From: Luteococcus sp038433135
GTDB lineage: Bacteria; Actinomycetota; Actinomycetes; Propionibacteriales; Propionibacteriaceae
Direction: 5' to 3'
Assembly (NCBI RefSeq): GCF_038433135.1
Contig: NZ_JBCDMV010000019.1
Span: 1-64,000, forward strand
Length of the DNA: 64,000 nucleotides
In this document: positions 50,677 through 59,721 of the stretch, piece by piece
Numbering within the stretch: the first letter of the stretch is position 1
Layout: each line of letters begins with the position of its first letter
The notes under the pieces: generated by a model
What the model was told of the DNA's origin: nothing
Seen by the model: the letters and a program-made list of their open reading frames with translations, nothing else
Databases searched by the model: none
Translations under genes and position numbers: made by a program

Positions 50677-50737
50677 GGCCGGGGCCGCACCCACCGCGAG
50701 GATTTCTCCTTGCACGGCGGGTGCGGCCCCGGGCCCT
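50677..50737. terminator. Long GC stem between convergent genes
   Basis: GGGCCGGGGCCGCACCCACCG (from 50677) pairs with CGGCGGGTGCGGCCCCGGGCCC (ending 50737), with one bulged C and one mispair. A 19-base loop separates them. It lies between the convergent CitMHS and dehydrogenase genes and can serve both directions. Confidence 0.75.
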
Positions 50738-50766
50738 GGCCCCGATCGGCTGCGTCGACCAGACGG

Positions 50767-51648
50767 TCAGTCCTGATTGCCCCGCAACAACTGCACGACG
50801 ACGGAGTCGTCCTTGCGGCCCAGCCCCTGTCGGCGTCCGCGCAGGTAGAGCTGCTCGGCGGTGACGGCCAGCGGAACCTCCTGCGCCACCTCACGGGCAG
50901 CCTGGGAGACAATGCCCATGTCCTTGACGAAGATGTCCAGGGCGGAACGGACCTCGTCATGATCACCGTCCACCATCCGCTGGCCACGATCGCCGAACAT
51001 GAATGATGCCGCCGCCCCGGCGCCCAGCACCTCATGCACCTGCTTGACGTCCAGACCCATCGAGTCGGCCAGGGCCAGGGCCTCGCCGGCCACCGCGATG
51101 TGCACTCCGCACAGCAGCTGGTTGACCACCTTGAAACGCTGACCATCGCCGGGAATGTCCCCGACGCTGGGCGCACTGGAGGCCAGGGCATCCAGCACGG
51201 GACGGGCCCGCTCCACGTCGGCCGGGGCTCCGGAGACCATCATCAGCAGGTCTCCCTTGCCGGCTCGAACCACCCCGCCGGAGACCGGTGCATCCACCAG
51301 ATGCGTGGTGATCGGGGCGAGTTGGTCGCGCACCTGCTCGATGGCCGATGGGCCGACGGTGGCCATCACCATCACCACCGTGTCCTGCCCCAACACCTTG
51401 GCGATGCCCCCGTCACCGAACAGGACCGACTCCAGCTGGGGTCCTGTAGCCACCATGATCGCCACCATGTCCTTGCCCTGGGCCGCTTCGCGGGCACTGC
51501 TCGCGCCGGCGACGCTGGGTGCCACCCGGCCCATAGCGTCCGGCCCGAGGTCGAAGGCGGTCACCTCGAAGCCCGTCTTCGCCGCCACGAGCGCCATCGG
51601 CGCGCCCATGGCGCCGAGCCCAATCCACCCAATCGTCCGGATGCTCAT
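50767..51648 (-). CDS. 3-hydroxyisobutyrate dehydrogenase family oxidoreductase (LtnD-like)
   Basis: A 293-residue beta-hydroxyacid dehydrogenase. GWIGLGAMGAPMALVAAKTGFEV is the NAD(P) Rossmann motif, DAPVSGGVVRAGKGDLLMMVSG the substrate loop and FKVVNQLLCGVHIAVAGEALALA contains the catalytic lysine. The adjacent four-carbon-acid kinase and GntP permease suggest it is an L-threonate or D-erythronate-type dehydrogenase (LtnD) producing the 2-keto acid. It overlaps the kinase stop by four bases. Confidence 0.88.
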   Translation of the reverse strand: MSIRTIGWIGLGAMGAPMALVAAKTGFEVTAFDLGPDAMGRVAPSVAGASSAREAAQGKDMVAIMVATGPQLESVLFGDGGIAKVLGQDTVVMVMATVGPSAIEQVRDQLAPITTHLVDAPVSGGVVRAGKGDLLMMVSGAPADVERARPVLDALASSAPSVGDIPGDGQRFKVVNQLLCGVHIAVAGEALALADSMGLDVKQVHEVLGAGAAASFMFGDRGQRMVDGDHDEVRSALDIFVKDMGIVSQAAREVAQEVPLAVTAEQLYLRGRRQGLGRKDDSVVVQLLRGNQD

Positions 51649-53024
51649 TTCTCGCTCCTGCTCTGTCGTGTTGCCTCGACGAGACGCTCGACGGCGTCGG
51701 CGAGGGCCTCGTCACCTCCCACATTCCCGGGGAAGACCACATAGGGCATCCCGATCGTCTCCGCCGGGGCCTGCAGCGCCGTGAACAGTGAGACCTGCCC
51801 GGGAAAGAACTGCCCCTTGACTTCGGCGTGACTGATGCCCAACCCCTGCGCCGCCACCTCGTGCGAGGTGATCCCGCCCTTGGCCACCACCCAGGCCGGG
51901 TGGACGCTGGCCACCGATGCCACCAGTTGCACCACGGCATCGGAGACCTGACGGGCGATCTGCAGGGACTCGTCCTTGCTGTCCGTGCGTACCAGGTCAC
52001 GGCTGGTGTACACGACGCAATCAGACTCGGACAGCTGCGTGCGCAGGGCAGCACCGACCTCCTCCAGGTGCTGCTGGCGGGTGGCCGGATCCAGCAGGCG
52101 GGGAACCTCCAGCTCGAACTCCGCCAGGTTACCGCGTCGCTGGACCGCGGTGAGCTGGCGGGTGGTCAGCCCGACGTGCGATCCGACGACCACCAGTCCG
52201 TGGCTGGCGCGGTGGCTGTCGATGGTGATGTCGCTCGCAGTCAGGACGGTTGCCCCGCGCTGGCCTGACAGGGGACGGACGAAGGAAGGGCCACAGCGGG
52301 TGATGAAGCTCCTGCCCTGGGCCTCGCGTCGGGCCAGTGCCGCGGTGACCACTTCCATGTCGGCATAGTCGGTGGCATTGACCACCACCCACTGTCGCCC
52401 GCTCACCCCGGCGAGGATCTGCTCCACCCGCTCGACCCCGCCCTGGCGGATGTCCTCGAGCCCGATGCTGGCCACCTCGTCGGCCCGAACCCGGCCCTCC
52501 GAGCGTTCCTCCAGGAAGTTGCGCAGGTTGGATTCCGTGTAACCGAAGGTGGCGTCCTTGGCGAAGTCGGTCTCGGCCGCTTGCAGCGGCTGCCCCTGCA
52601 CCATCGCATAGTGCACGTCATCCTTGGTGAAGCGACCGGCCTCGATCATGGCCGGGCAGAACAGGAAGCCGTCCACCTCCACGCCGTGTTCGGCGAGGAC
52701 GTCGGCCAGGGCACTCGGCTCGGCCAGCACATGCCCGCGCAACGTCGAGTCCGAGCGGGACACCACATGCAGCCCCTCGGTGGCCAACCCCGCTCCCAGC
52801 ACGCCGGACAGGATGCGTCGGTTCTTGGCCACCGCCTCGGCCTCCGGCAGGGCTCGGGTGTTCATCAGCACGAAGCAGGTGGCGCCGGGATTGCGCAGGA
52901 CTTCAGCCGGGATGGCCGGGTCCTCCTGGAAGGCGACATCCACCCCCGCTACGCACTGCGACCCGGTGGGATCGTCGTCCAGCACCAGCAGCCGACGCGT
53001 GGTGCCCATGGATGATGCAGTCAT
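51645..53024 (-). CDS. Four-carbon acid sugar kinase (DUF1537, OtnK/DenK-like)
   Basis: A 459-residue kinase of the DUF1537 family that phosphorylates 2-keto four-carbon acid sugars. The N-terminal domain starts LLVLDDDPTGSQCVAGVDVAF and has VVSRSDSTLRGHVLAEP and FCPAMIEAGRFTKDDVHYAM. The C-terminal ATP-binding domain has VVAKGGITSHEVAAQGLGI and MPYVVFPGNVGGDEAL. Family knowledge: acts after LtnD/DenD in threonate and erythronate breakdown. The aldolase/decarboxylase and isomerase of those pathways are not present in this window. Confidence 0.9.
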   Translation of the reverse strand: MTASSMGTTRRLLVLDDDPTGSQCVAGVDVAFQEDPAIPAEVLRNPGATCFVLMNTRALPEAEAVAKNRRILSGVLGAGLATEGLHVVSRSDSTLRGHVLAEPSALADVLAEHGVEVDGFLFCPAMIEAGRFTKDDVHYAMVQGQPLQAAETDFAKDATFGYTESNLRNFLEERSEGRVRADEVASIGLEDIRQGGVERVEQILAGVSGRQWVVVNATDYADMEVVTAALARREAQGRSFITRCGPSFVRPLSGQRGATVLTASDITIDSHRASHGLVVVGSHVGLTTRQLTAVQRRGNLAEFELEVPRLLDPATRQQHLEEVGAALRTQLSESDCVVYTSRDLVRTDSKDESLQIARQVSDAVVQLVASVASVHPAWVVAKGGITSHEVAAQGLGISHAEVKGQFFPGQVSLFTALQAPAETIGMPYVVFPGNVGGDEALADAVERLVEATRQSRSEK

Positions 53025-53043
53025 TTCATGCCTTCCTGATCGT

Positions 53044-54420
53044 TCATGACAGAGCCCCGACCAACGGCCACATCAGGCCGACGACGGCCAGTCCGACGAT
53101 CGAGGTGAGGGTGGTGGCGACGGTGTAGGACTTCAGGGCGGCGGCGGTTTCCACCTGGTAATAGCGGCTCCAGACCCAGAAGAGGGAGTCGTTGACGTGG
53201 GACAGGGCCATGGACCCGACGCCAATGGCGATCGTCACCACGGCGATCTGCATGGCGGACAGCCCCATGCTGGCGGCGAGTGGGGCGATCAGGGGAGCGG
53301 TGGTGATCGTCGCCACCGTCGCGGAACCCTGGGCTGCGCGGATCAGGGCAGCCATCAGCCAGGCCAGCAGGATGATCGGCAGACCGGATCCGGAGAGCAC
53401 GTCGGCGACGGCCTTGGCGACGCCGGTCTTGGTCAGCACGTGACCGAAGGTGCCGCCGGCACCGGTGATCAGGATGACGGCAGCCGTGGCGGGCAGCGCG
53501 GCGCTGCAGACGTCCTCGATCCGGGCGGCGCCCCAGCCGCGGCGCACGCCGAGGAAGAAGATGGCGAGCAGCACGCCGATCAGCAGGGCGGCGGGGCTGG
53601 CGCCCACCAGGGCGAAGAAGGACCTGACGGGATTGCCCGCCGGCAGTATCAGTGCCGTGACTGTCTGCGACATGATCAACAACAGCGGGATCACGATCAT
53701 GGCCAGCACCAGGGCGAAGCTCGGTTCGTTCTCACTGGAGTCGATCTGGTCCTGCCCGCCCACACCGGCCAGCGCACTGCCCTCGTCGGGAACGGGGGAG
53801 AAGACCTTGCGGACCAGATAGCCGCTGAGCACCTGGCTGAACAGCCACATCACCACGGCGGGGATCATTCCCAGCAGGAGGACCAGGCCGACGTCGGCAT
53901 TCATCAGCTCGGAGCCGCCGACGATGCCCGGGTGCGGTGGCAGGACGACGTGGACGGTGAGCAGCGCCATCACGGTGGGCAGGGCGTAGGTGAGCATGTT
54001 GACCCGGCCGGGCAGCTTGCGGGCCACGGCGAGCACGATCGGCACGAGCACGATCGTGGCGACGTCGACGAAGACCGGGATGCCGAAGATGAAGGCCGAC
54101 GCGCCCAGTGCCCAGGGGGCACGCTTCTCTCCGAAGGAGCGCAGCAGGGCCTTGGCGAGCACCTCGGCACCGCCGGAGATCTCGATGATCTTGCCCAGCA
54201 TGGCGCCCAGCGTGACGATCAGGGCGACGGAGCCCAAGGTCTTGCCCATGCCCTCCTGCAAGGTCGGGATGACGGCGGACATGGGCATGCCGGCCACGAG
54301 GGCCAGCCCGATCGAGACGACGATCATGGCGATGAAGGGATGGGCCTTGGCCTTGATGATCAGCGCCAGGATGGCGCAGACCGCGGCCAGACCAAGCAGG
54401 ACCAGCATTGTTGGAGACAT
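53044..54420 (-). CDS. GntP family gluconate/acid-sugar permease
   Basis: A 458-residue permease with about 12 helices. AHPFIAMIVVSIGLALVAGMP, GAMLGKIIEISGGAEVLA, IPVFVDVATIVLVPI and VHVVLPPHPGIV are typical of the GntP/DsdX group. RAAQGSATVATITTAPLIAP and HVNDSLFWVWSRYYQ complete the match. First gene of the minus-strand operon (permease-kinase-dehydrogenase); an AAAGGG site lies six bases before the start. Expected role is uptake of a four-carbon acid sugar. Confidence 0.92.
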   Translation of the reverse strand: MSPTMLVLLGLAAVCAILALIIKAKAHPFIAMIVVSIGLALVAGMPMSAVIPTLQEGMGKTLGSVALIVTLGAMLGKIIEISGGAEVLAKALLRSFGEKRAPWALGASAFIFGIPVFVDVATIVLVPIVLAVARKLPGRVNMLTYALPTVMALLTVHVVLPPHPGIVGGSELMNADVGLVLLLGMIPAVVMWLFSQVLSGYLVRKVFSPVPDEGSALAGVGGQDQIDSSENEPSFALVLAMIVIPLLLIMSQTVTALILPAGNPVRSFFALVGASPAALLIGVLLAIFFLGVRRGWGAARIEDVCSAALPATAAVILITGAGGTFGHVLTKTGVAKAVADVLSGSGLPIILLAWLMAALIRAAQGSATVATITTAPLIAPLAASMGLSAMQIAVVTIAIGVGSMALSHVNDSLFWVWSRYYQVETAAALKSYTVATTLTSIVGLAVVGLMWPLVGALS

Positions 54421-54478
54421 GGAAACCCTTTGGACGACGTTGTTCTCTGGGGCGCAAGCCGCGCACATCAGCGGCGGA

Positions 54479-54498
54479 CTTGTCTGATATCTGACAAG
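54479..54498. promoter_or_regulatory. Operator palindrome shared by gntP and the GntR regulator
   Basis: CTTGTCTGATATCTGACAAG is a 20-bp palindrome except for two T positions flanking the central GATATC, with perfect CTTGTC/GACAAG ends. It lies in the 165-base region between the divergent gntP and regulator genes, an expected place for binding of the adjacent FadR-type repressor. Confidence 0.75.
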
Positions 54499-54585
54499 CT
54501 AGGGTTGAATGACCACAATGTCAACGGGTCGAGTGTCACGCGACGGGACCTGGGGCGAGGGTGGCCCGAGGGGTCAGGAGGCGGC

Positions 54586-55284
54586 ATGAAAGCGGCAGAA
54601 CGCGCCAAGCACGCGGTGCTGGAGGCGCTCGCGACAGGCGAATTCCCGGTGGGGGAAGAACTCCCGGCGGAGGCCAGGCTGGCGGAGCGCTTCGGCGTGT
54701 CTCGGCTGACGATCCGCGAGACGATTGGTTCCCTGGCCGCCAGCGGGGTGCTGGAGGTGCAGCAGGGGCGGCGAAACCGGATCGCCCCGGTGAGCCGGTG
54801 GTCGGTGCTGGACCCCGAGATCGTCGCGGTTCACGCCCGGCTGGAGGGCGACACCAGCATCCTGGTCCAGGACCTGATGGAGTCCCGACGGGTGCTCGAG
54901 GTGGGAATGACTCGGCTGGCCGCGCTCCGGATCACCGACGAGGAACTGTCCGCATTGGACGAGCAGATTCAGCTGATGCGCGACAATCTCGACTCCGCGG
55001 ACGCCGTCAAGGCCTCGGCACTGGCTGACATCCGCTTTCACGAGATCATCCTGGAGGCCGCCCACAACCGCTTCCTGATCGAGGCCTTCCGCACCCTGGC
55101 GCAGATGCTGCTGCGGGTTCGGCTGGAGACCTCGAGGACCCGGCAGGTGCGGCTCGATGCGCTCGGCTGGCACCAGCAGATCCTGGCCGCCCTGCGGACC
55201 CATGACGAGGAGGCGGCTGCCCGGGCCATGGCGGCTCATCTGGACCAGACGGTGGCCGCCGCCCAGCGGATCAGCCTTGTCTGA
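54586..55284 (+). CDS. FadR-type GntR transcriptional regulator
   Basis: A 232-residue regulator. An N-terminal winged helix (PVGEELPAEARLAERFGVSRLTIRETIGSLAASGVLEVQQGRRN) precedes an all-helical FCD domain with the metal-binding pattern ADIRFHEIILEAAHNRFLI...ALGWHQQILAALRTHDEEAA (Asp, His, His). An AGGAGG site lies six bases before the ATG. It is divergent from the permease operon and upstream of a DenD-like gene in the same direction, so it is the likely local controller, binding the palindrome at 54479-54498. Confidence 0.92.
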   Translation: MKAAERAKHAVLEALATGEFPVGEELPAEARLAERFGVSRLTIRETIGSLAASGVLEVQQGRRNRIAPVSRWSVLDPEIVAVHARLEGDTSILVQDLMESRRVLEVGMTRLAALRITDEELSALDEQIQLMRDNLDSADAVKASALADIRFHEIILEAAHNRFLIEAFRTLAQMLLRVRLETSRTRQVRLDALGWHQQILAALRTHDEEAAARAMAAHLDQTVAAAQRISLV

Positions 55285-55287
55285 TCC
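55268..55287 (+). repeat. Short inverted repeat across the regulator stop
   Basis: GGATCAG (55268-55274) and CTGATCC (55281-55287) form a 7-bp stem with a 6-base loop spanning the regulator stop codon. The embedded CTTGTCTGAT (55276-55285) equals the left half of the operator upstream. It could be a hairpin or half-site; coding constraint makes chance plausible. Confidence 0.35.
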
Positions 55288-55333
55288 TTCCCCGGTGCTC
55301 AACCGAGTACCGACCAAACCGATGGAGGAATCA

Positions 55334-56305
55334 ATGAGGATCGTCATCACGGGTGGAGCAGGCTTCCTGGGCAGCATGGTCACGCGGGCCCTGCTGGAGG
55401 CCATGGATGCCGGGACCGCGCCCTTGGGTGCGCGCGAACTCGTCTCGGTGGATCTGGCACCGTCGCCCGTCGCAGACTCCCGGGTCCATTCCGTTGTCGG
55501 CAATCTCGCCGACCCGGCCAGTCTGGCCGAATCCCTGGGCGAGGACACGGTGGGAGTCTTCCACCTGGCCGCGGTGCTCTCCGGCGGTTCCGAGCAGGAC
55601 TTCGACCTGGCGATGGCGGTCAATGTCGACGCCACCCGGGCCCTGCTGGAACGGCTGCGGGCGCTACGGGCCAGCACCGGGCGTCCGGTTCGGCTGGTCT
55701 TCACGAGTTCACTGGCGGTCTTCGGGGGAGCCATGCCCGAGGTCGTGCCGGAGCAGTGGGCCGAACAGCCCGACTCCACCTACGGTGCCCTCAAGGCCGT
55801 GGGCGAACTGCTGGTGAACGAATACTCCCGCAAGGGCTTCCTCGACGGACGGATCTGCCGGCTGCCCACCATCTCGGTGCGCCCGGGCAAGCCGAATTCC
55901 GCGGCCTCATCCTTTGCCAGCGGGATCCTGCGCGAACCGCTCAACGGCATCCCCACCGAATGCCCCGTGCCCCGCCAGACGCGGATGTGGCTCTCCTCGC
56001 CACGCACCGCCGTGGCCAACCTGCTGAAGGCGATGGACCTGCCCGCCGAGGAAATGTCGTCGTGGCGGGGGATGAACATCCCGGGGATCTGCGTCACGGT
56101 CCAGCAGATGCTCGATTCCTTGGAGCGCGTCGGCGGCGCCGAGGCCCGCGCGCTGGTGCGCGATGTGCCCGACCAGCGGGTGATCGACATCGTCTGCTCC
56201 TGGCCCGGTGACTTCGACGTGGAACGCATGCTCGGGATGGGGTTCGTGCGCGACGAGGACTTCGATGAGGTGGTTCGACAGTACGTCGCAGATCATCTCT
56301 CCTGA
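55334..56305 (+). CDS. denD: D-erythronate dehydrogenase-like NAD-dependent epimerase/dehydratase
   Basis: A 323-residue short-chain extended reductase. MRIVITGGAGFLGSMVTRAL is the NAD motif, and STYGALKAVGELLVNEY holds the catalytic Tyr-x3-Lys. RLPTISVRPGKPNSAASSFASGILREPLNG is characteristic of the DenD group, which oxidises D-erythronate. GGAGGA lies just before the start, 49 bases after the regulator. Whether it really acts on D-erythronate is inferred from family and context. Confidence 0.85.
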   Translation: MRIVITGGAGFLGSMVTRALLEAMDAGTAPLGARELVSVDLAPSPVADSRVHSVVGNLADPASLAESLGEDTVGVFHLAAVLSGGSEQDFDLAMAVNVDATRALLERLRALRASTGRPVRLVFTSSLAVFGGAMPEVVPEQWAEQPDSTYGALKAVGELLVNEYSRKGFLDGRICRLPTISVRPGKPNSAASSFASGILREPLNGIPTECPVPRQTRMWLSSPRTAVANLLKAMDLPAEEMSSWRGMNIPGICVTVQQMLDSLERVGGAEARALVRDVPDQRVIDIVCSWPGDFDVERMLGMGFVRDEDFDEVVRQYVADHLS

Positions 56306-56367
56306 GGGACTCCGAGCGCCTGGGATGCCGACGTGCAACATCGGCGACGGTGAGTACGCTCATGGTC

Positions 56368-56841
56368 ATGGCTATCACTGACAATGGACCCAACCCGAAC
56401 GTCTTCGACATCGAGACCGAGACCAAGGCCAACCAGAACTACCGCACGGTGGCCTGGAGCGGGAAGTACCTGCAGGTGACACTGATGAGCATCCCCGTCG
56501 GTTCCGACATCGGCCTGGAGGTACACCCGGAGACCGACCAGTTCCTGCGGCTGGATGCAGGCAAGGGCCTGGTGCAGATGGGCCCGGCCGAGGACCAGCT
56601 GGACTTCGAGCAGGAGGTCACCGACGGGTGGAGCGTGCAGGTTCCCGCGGGGGTCTGGCACAACATCACCAATACCGGCGACGAACCGATGCAGGTCTAC
56701 GCCATCTACGCCCCGGTGCACCACGCCGCCGGCGTCGTGCACCCGACCTTCGAGGACTCGGATCGCGAGGAAGAGGCGGGCAATGACGAGCCGCCAGCCT
56801 GGAGCGTGCAGCCCGGCGGGAAGGCCGACCAGAAGGTCTGA
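56368..56841 (+). CDS. Cupin domain protein
   Basis: A 157-residue single-domain cupin. Metal-ligand motif 1 is IGLEVHPETDQFLRLDAGKGLV, and motif 2 is VPAGVWHNITNTG. Related to mannose-6-phosphate isomerase-like cupins of no assigned role. Three in-frame starts lie close together; MAITDNG matches the family. It is 62 bases after denD and may share its transcript, in which case an isomerase role in the acid-sugar pathway is conceivable but unproven. Confidence 0.85.
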   Translation: MAITDNGPNPNVFDIETETKANQNYRTVAWSGKYLQVTLMSIPVGSDIGLEVHPETDQFLRLDAGKGLVQMGPAEDQLDFEQEVTDGWSVQVPAGVWHNITNTGDEPMQVYAIYAPVHHAAGVVHPTFEDSDREEEAGNDEPPAWSVQPGGKADQKV

Positions 56842-56855
56842 GCCCTCATCCAACC

Positions 56856-56884
56856 TCCACCGGCTCGGTCCCCGGGCCGGTGGA
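56856..56884 (+). terminator. Hairpin after the cupin gene
   Basis: TCCACCGGC (56856-56864) and GCCGGTGGA (56876-56884) form a perfect 9-bp stem with an 11-base loop, 15 bases beyond the cupin stop. It separates the acid-sugar region from the sdh operon. Confidence 0.6.
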
Positions 56885-57034
56885 AGGGCGCTGCCGCGGG
56901 GTGGATCCAGTACCCGTTGAGAGTGGACTGACCACCCCGCTGGCCGACGCCAGATCACCCGGCGTTATGGTGGAGCCAAGCTTGGCCGGGGATCCTCGGT
57001 TGGCCCCCGGCTCAATGACGAGCAGGGAGCCCGA

Positions 57035-57772
57035 ATGGCCATCCAACAAGCACCAACAGCCTCCGTCGCCCGCGGCGCCGGGCACAACGAAGGCATCTCC
57101 AATGCCACCGCCAAGGTGGTGATGGCGCTCACCGGGGTGGTCTTCAGCCTGTTCGTGCTGGTGCACATGATCGGCAACCTCAAGATCTACACCGGGCCGG
57201 AACACTTCAACGGTTACGCCCACTGGCTGCGCACCGCCTTCGGGCCGGTGCTGCCGCACGAGGGGTTGCTGTGGATCCTGCGCCTCGCCCTGCTCGCCTG
57301 CCTGCTGGCGCACCTATGGTGTGGCTGGCTGGTGCGCAGCCGCGCCCGACGGGCCCGGGGCGGGATTCGTCGCAAGGGGATGGGGCTGAACCGTTGGGCC
57401 GCCCAGTCGATGCCGTGGACCGGCGTGATCCTGCTCGGCTTCCTGGTCTTCCACATCCTTGACCTGACCACCGGCACGGCACCCGTCGCCACCGACAGCT
57501 TCCAGGGCCCCACCGCGGCGGCCAGCTTCGCCTACGCCAATGTGATCGCCTCCTTCAGCCGCTGGCCGGTGGCGTTGGTCTATGGCCTGACCATGCTGGC
57601 GCTGTGCGCGCACCTGGCGCACGGCCTGCTCAGCGTCGTGCTGGATCTTGGTGTGACGCCCGGGCCCAAGGCCGTGAAGAGCATCAGCGCCGTCGCACTG
57701 GCCGTCGGCCTGATCGTGGCGCTGGGCAACCTGACCATTCCCGTCGCCGTCCTGAGTGGAGTAGTGAAATGA
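57035..57772 (+). CDS. sdhC: Succinate dehydrogenase cytochrome b subunit
   Basis: Membrane anchor of complex II of the b558 type (single large subunit in place of separate SdhC and SdhD). The 245-residue protein has five helices with candidate haem-ligating histidines in VLVHMIGNLKIY, LLAHLWCGW, FLVFHILDLTTG and LCAHLAHGLLS. First of the sdhCAB operon; the stop overlaps sdhA by ATGA. Passes electrons to menaquinone, as in other Gram-positives. Confidence 0.92.
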   Translation: MAIQQAPTASVARGAGHNEGISNATAKVVMALTGVVFSLFVLVHMIGNLKIYTGPEHFNGYAHWLRTAFGPVLPHEGLLWILRLALLACLLAHLWCGWLVRSRARRARGGIRRKGMGLNRWAAQSMPWTGVILLGFLVFHILDLTTGTAPVATDSFQGPTAAASFAYANVIASFSRWPVALVYGLTMLALCAHLAHGLLSVVLDLGVTPGPKAVKSISAVALAVGLIVALGNLTIPVAVLSGVVK

Positions 57773-59721
57773 GTCTGCAGATTCCGCACGCACCCACCCC
57801 GTTGGATGGCCGGGTGCCCGAGGGCGATCCGGCAACCGCGTGGCATCGCGCCAAGCTGGGTTTCAAGCAGGTCAGTCCACTGAACCGGCGCAAGTTCACC
57901 GTCGTCGTGGTGGGCACCGGGCTGGCCGGTGCCTCCTGTGCCGCGGCGCTCGGTGAGCTGGGCTACAAGGTGGTCTCCTACACCTTCCACGACGCCGCCC
58001 GACGGGCGCACTCCGTCGCCGCCCAGGGTGGGATCAATGCCGCTCGCGGTCGCAAGGTGGACGGCGACTCGCTGGACCGCTTCGTCAAGGACACCGTCAA
58101 GGGTGGCGACTTCCGCGCCCGGGAGGCCGATGTCTTCCGGCTGGCCGAGGAGTCCGTGCGGGTGATCGACCACATGGATGCCATCGGGGCGCCCTTCGCC
58201 CGCGAGTACGGCGGCCAGCTGCGCACCCGCTCCTTCGGTGGTGTGCAGGTCAGCCGCACCTACTACACCCGCGGGCAGACCGGGCAGCAGCTGCAGGTGG
58301 CCGCCGCTCGCGCGCTGCAGCGACAGGTGGCGGCCGGCACGGTGGATCTACGGACCCATCGCGAGGTGCTGGATCTGGTGGTCACCGACGGCCGGGTGCG
58401 GGGCGTGGTGGCCCGGGATCTGCGCACCGGCGCCATCGAGACCCAGGCCGCACACGCCGTCGTGCTGGCCACCGGCGGCTACGGCAAGGCCTTCTTCCAC
58501 TCCACCCTGGCGCACAATTCCAATGTCAGCGCCGCTTGGCGGGCCCACCGTCGGGGGGCGCTGTTCGCGTCGCCGTCGTTCATCCAGTTCCACCCGACCG
58601 CGCTGCCGGTCAGCTCGCAGTGGCAGTCCAAGACGACGCTGATGAGCGAGAGCCTGCGCAACGACGGCCGGATCTGGGTGCCGGCCAGGCCGGGTGACGA
58701 CCGGCCGGCCCATGAGATTCCCGAAGGCCAGCGCGACTACTACCTGGAGCGCAAGTACCCGGCCTACGGCAACCTGGCGCCGCGCGACATCTCGTCGCGG
58801 GCCGCGCGGGAGCAGATCGAGGCCGGACACGGCGTCGGGCCGCTCAGCAACAGCGTCTACCTGGATTTCCGCGACGCGATCGCCCGGCTGGGCAAGCAGA
58901 CCATCGCGGAGCGCTACGGCAACCTCTTCCGGATGTACCACGACGCCACCGGTGAGGATCCCTACACCCAGCCGATGCGGATCGCACCCGGCGCGCACTT
59001 CGCGATGGGTGGGCTGTGGAGCGACTACCGGATGCAGACCTCGGTCGAGGGGCTCTTCGTCGGCGGCGAGGCCGGTTGGGGCTACCACGGCGCCAACCGG
59101 CTGGGCGCCAACTCGCTGCTCAGTGCCTGCGTCGACGGGATGTTCACCCTGCCGTACACCATCCCGGACTTCCTGGCCGAGCACCTCAACGAGCCGCTGC
59201 TGGCCGACGACGACCCGGCCGTGACCGCCACCGTCACCGACGCCACCGGACGGCTCGAGCGGCTGCTGGGCATTGGTGGGACGCGCGGTGCGGACCGCTT
59301 CCACCGTGAACTGGGGGAGATCCTCTATCGCGGCTGCGGCGTGGCGCGCAGCGCCGAGGGCCTGACCACGGCGATCCGGGAGATCCGTGAGCTGCGCGAC
59401 GAGTTCTGGCGCGACCTGCGCATTCCCGGCACTGGAAGCCAGCTCAACCAGGAACTGGAACGAGCCGGTCGGGTGGCCGACTACCTGGAGCTGGCCGAAC
59501 TGATGTGCATCGACGCGCTGGATCGCGACGAGTCCTGCGGCGCGCACTTCCGCATCGAACATGAACGCGAGGGCGAGGCGGTGCGCGACGACGACAACTG
59601 GTGCTTCGTCTCCGCCTGGCAACACGTCCCCGGCGACGACGTCCACCCCGGCCTGCCGGTGCGCCACAGCGAACCGCTGGCCTTCACCGCCGTCAAACTG
59701 CAGACGAGGAATTACCAATGA
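57769..59721 (+). CDS. sdhA: Succinate dehydrogenase flavoprotein subunit
   Basis: FAD-containing catalytic subunit that oxidises succinate to fumarate. The 650-residue protein has VVVVGTGLAGASCAAALGELGYKV (dinucleotide fold), the covalent-FAD His81 in RRAHSVAAQGGINAARG, the active-site FIQFHPTALP and GANRLGANSLLSA near the C-terminal capping. The DxxxYCGxxE-type region is adapted to b558-family enzymes. Linked to sdhB by ATGA. Confidence 0.95.
   Translation: MSLQIPHAPTPLDGRVPEGDPATAWHRAKLGFKQVSPLNRRKFTVVVVGTGLAGASCAAALGELGYKVVSYTFHDAARRAHSVAAQGGINAARGRKVDGDSLDRFVKDTVKGGDFRAREADVFRLAEESVRVIDHMDAIGAPFAREYGGQLRTRSFGGVQVSRTYYTRGQTGQQLQVAAARALQRQVAAGTVDLRTHREVLDLVVTDGRVRGVVARDLRTGAIETQAAHAVVLATGGYGKAFFHSTLAHNSNVSAAWRAHRRGALFASPSFIQFHPTALPVSSQWQSKTTLMSESLRNDGRIWVPARPGDDRPAHEIPEGQRDYYLERKYPAYGNLAPRDISSRAAREQIEAGHGVGPLSNSVYLDFRDAIARLGKQTIAERYGNLFRMYHDATGEDPYTQPMRIAPGAHFAMGGLWSDYRMQTSVEGLFVGGEAGWGYHGANRLGANSLLSACVDGMFTLPYTIPDFLAEHLNEPLLADDDPAVTATVTDATGRLERLLGIGGTRGADRFHRELGEILYRGCGVARSAEGLTTAIREIRELRDEFWRDLRIPGTGSQLNQELERAGRVADYLELAELMCIDALDRDESCGAHFRIEHEREGEAVRDDDNWCFVSAWQHVPGDDVHPGLPVRHSEPLAFTAVKLQTRNYQ

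Noticed and set aside
55276..55285. CTTGTCTGAT before denD considered as a second full operator
   Set aside because: Only the left half is present and it overlaps the coding end and stop of the regulator, so chance or coding constraint is as likely; kept only as a possible half-site.
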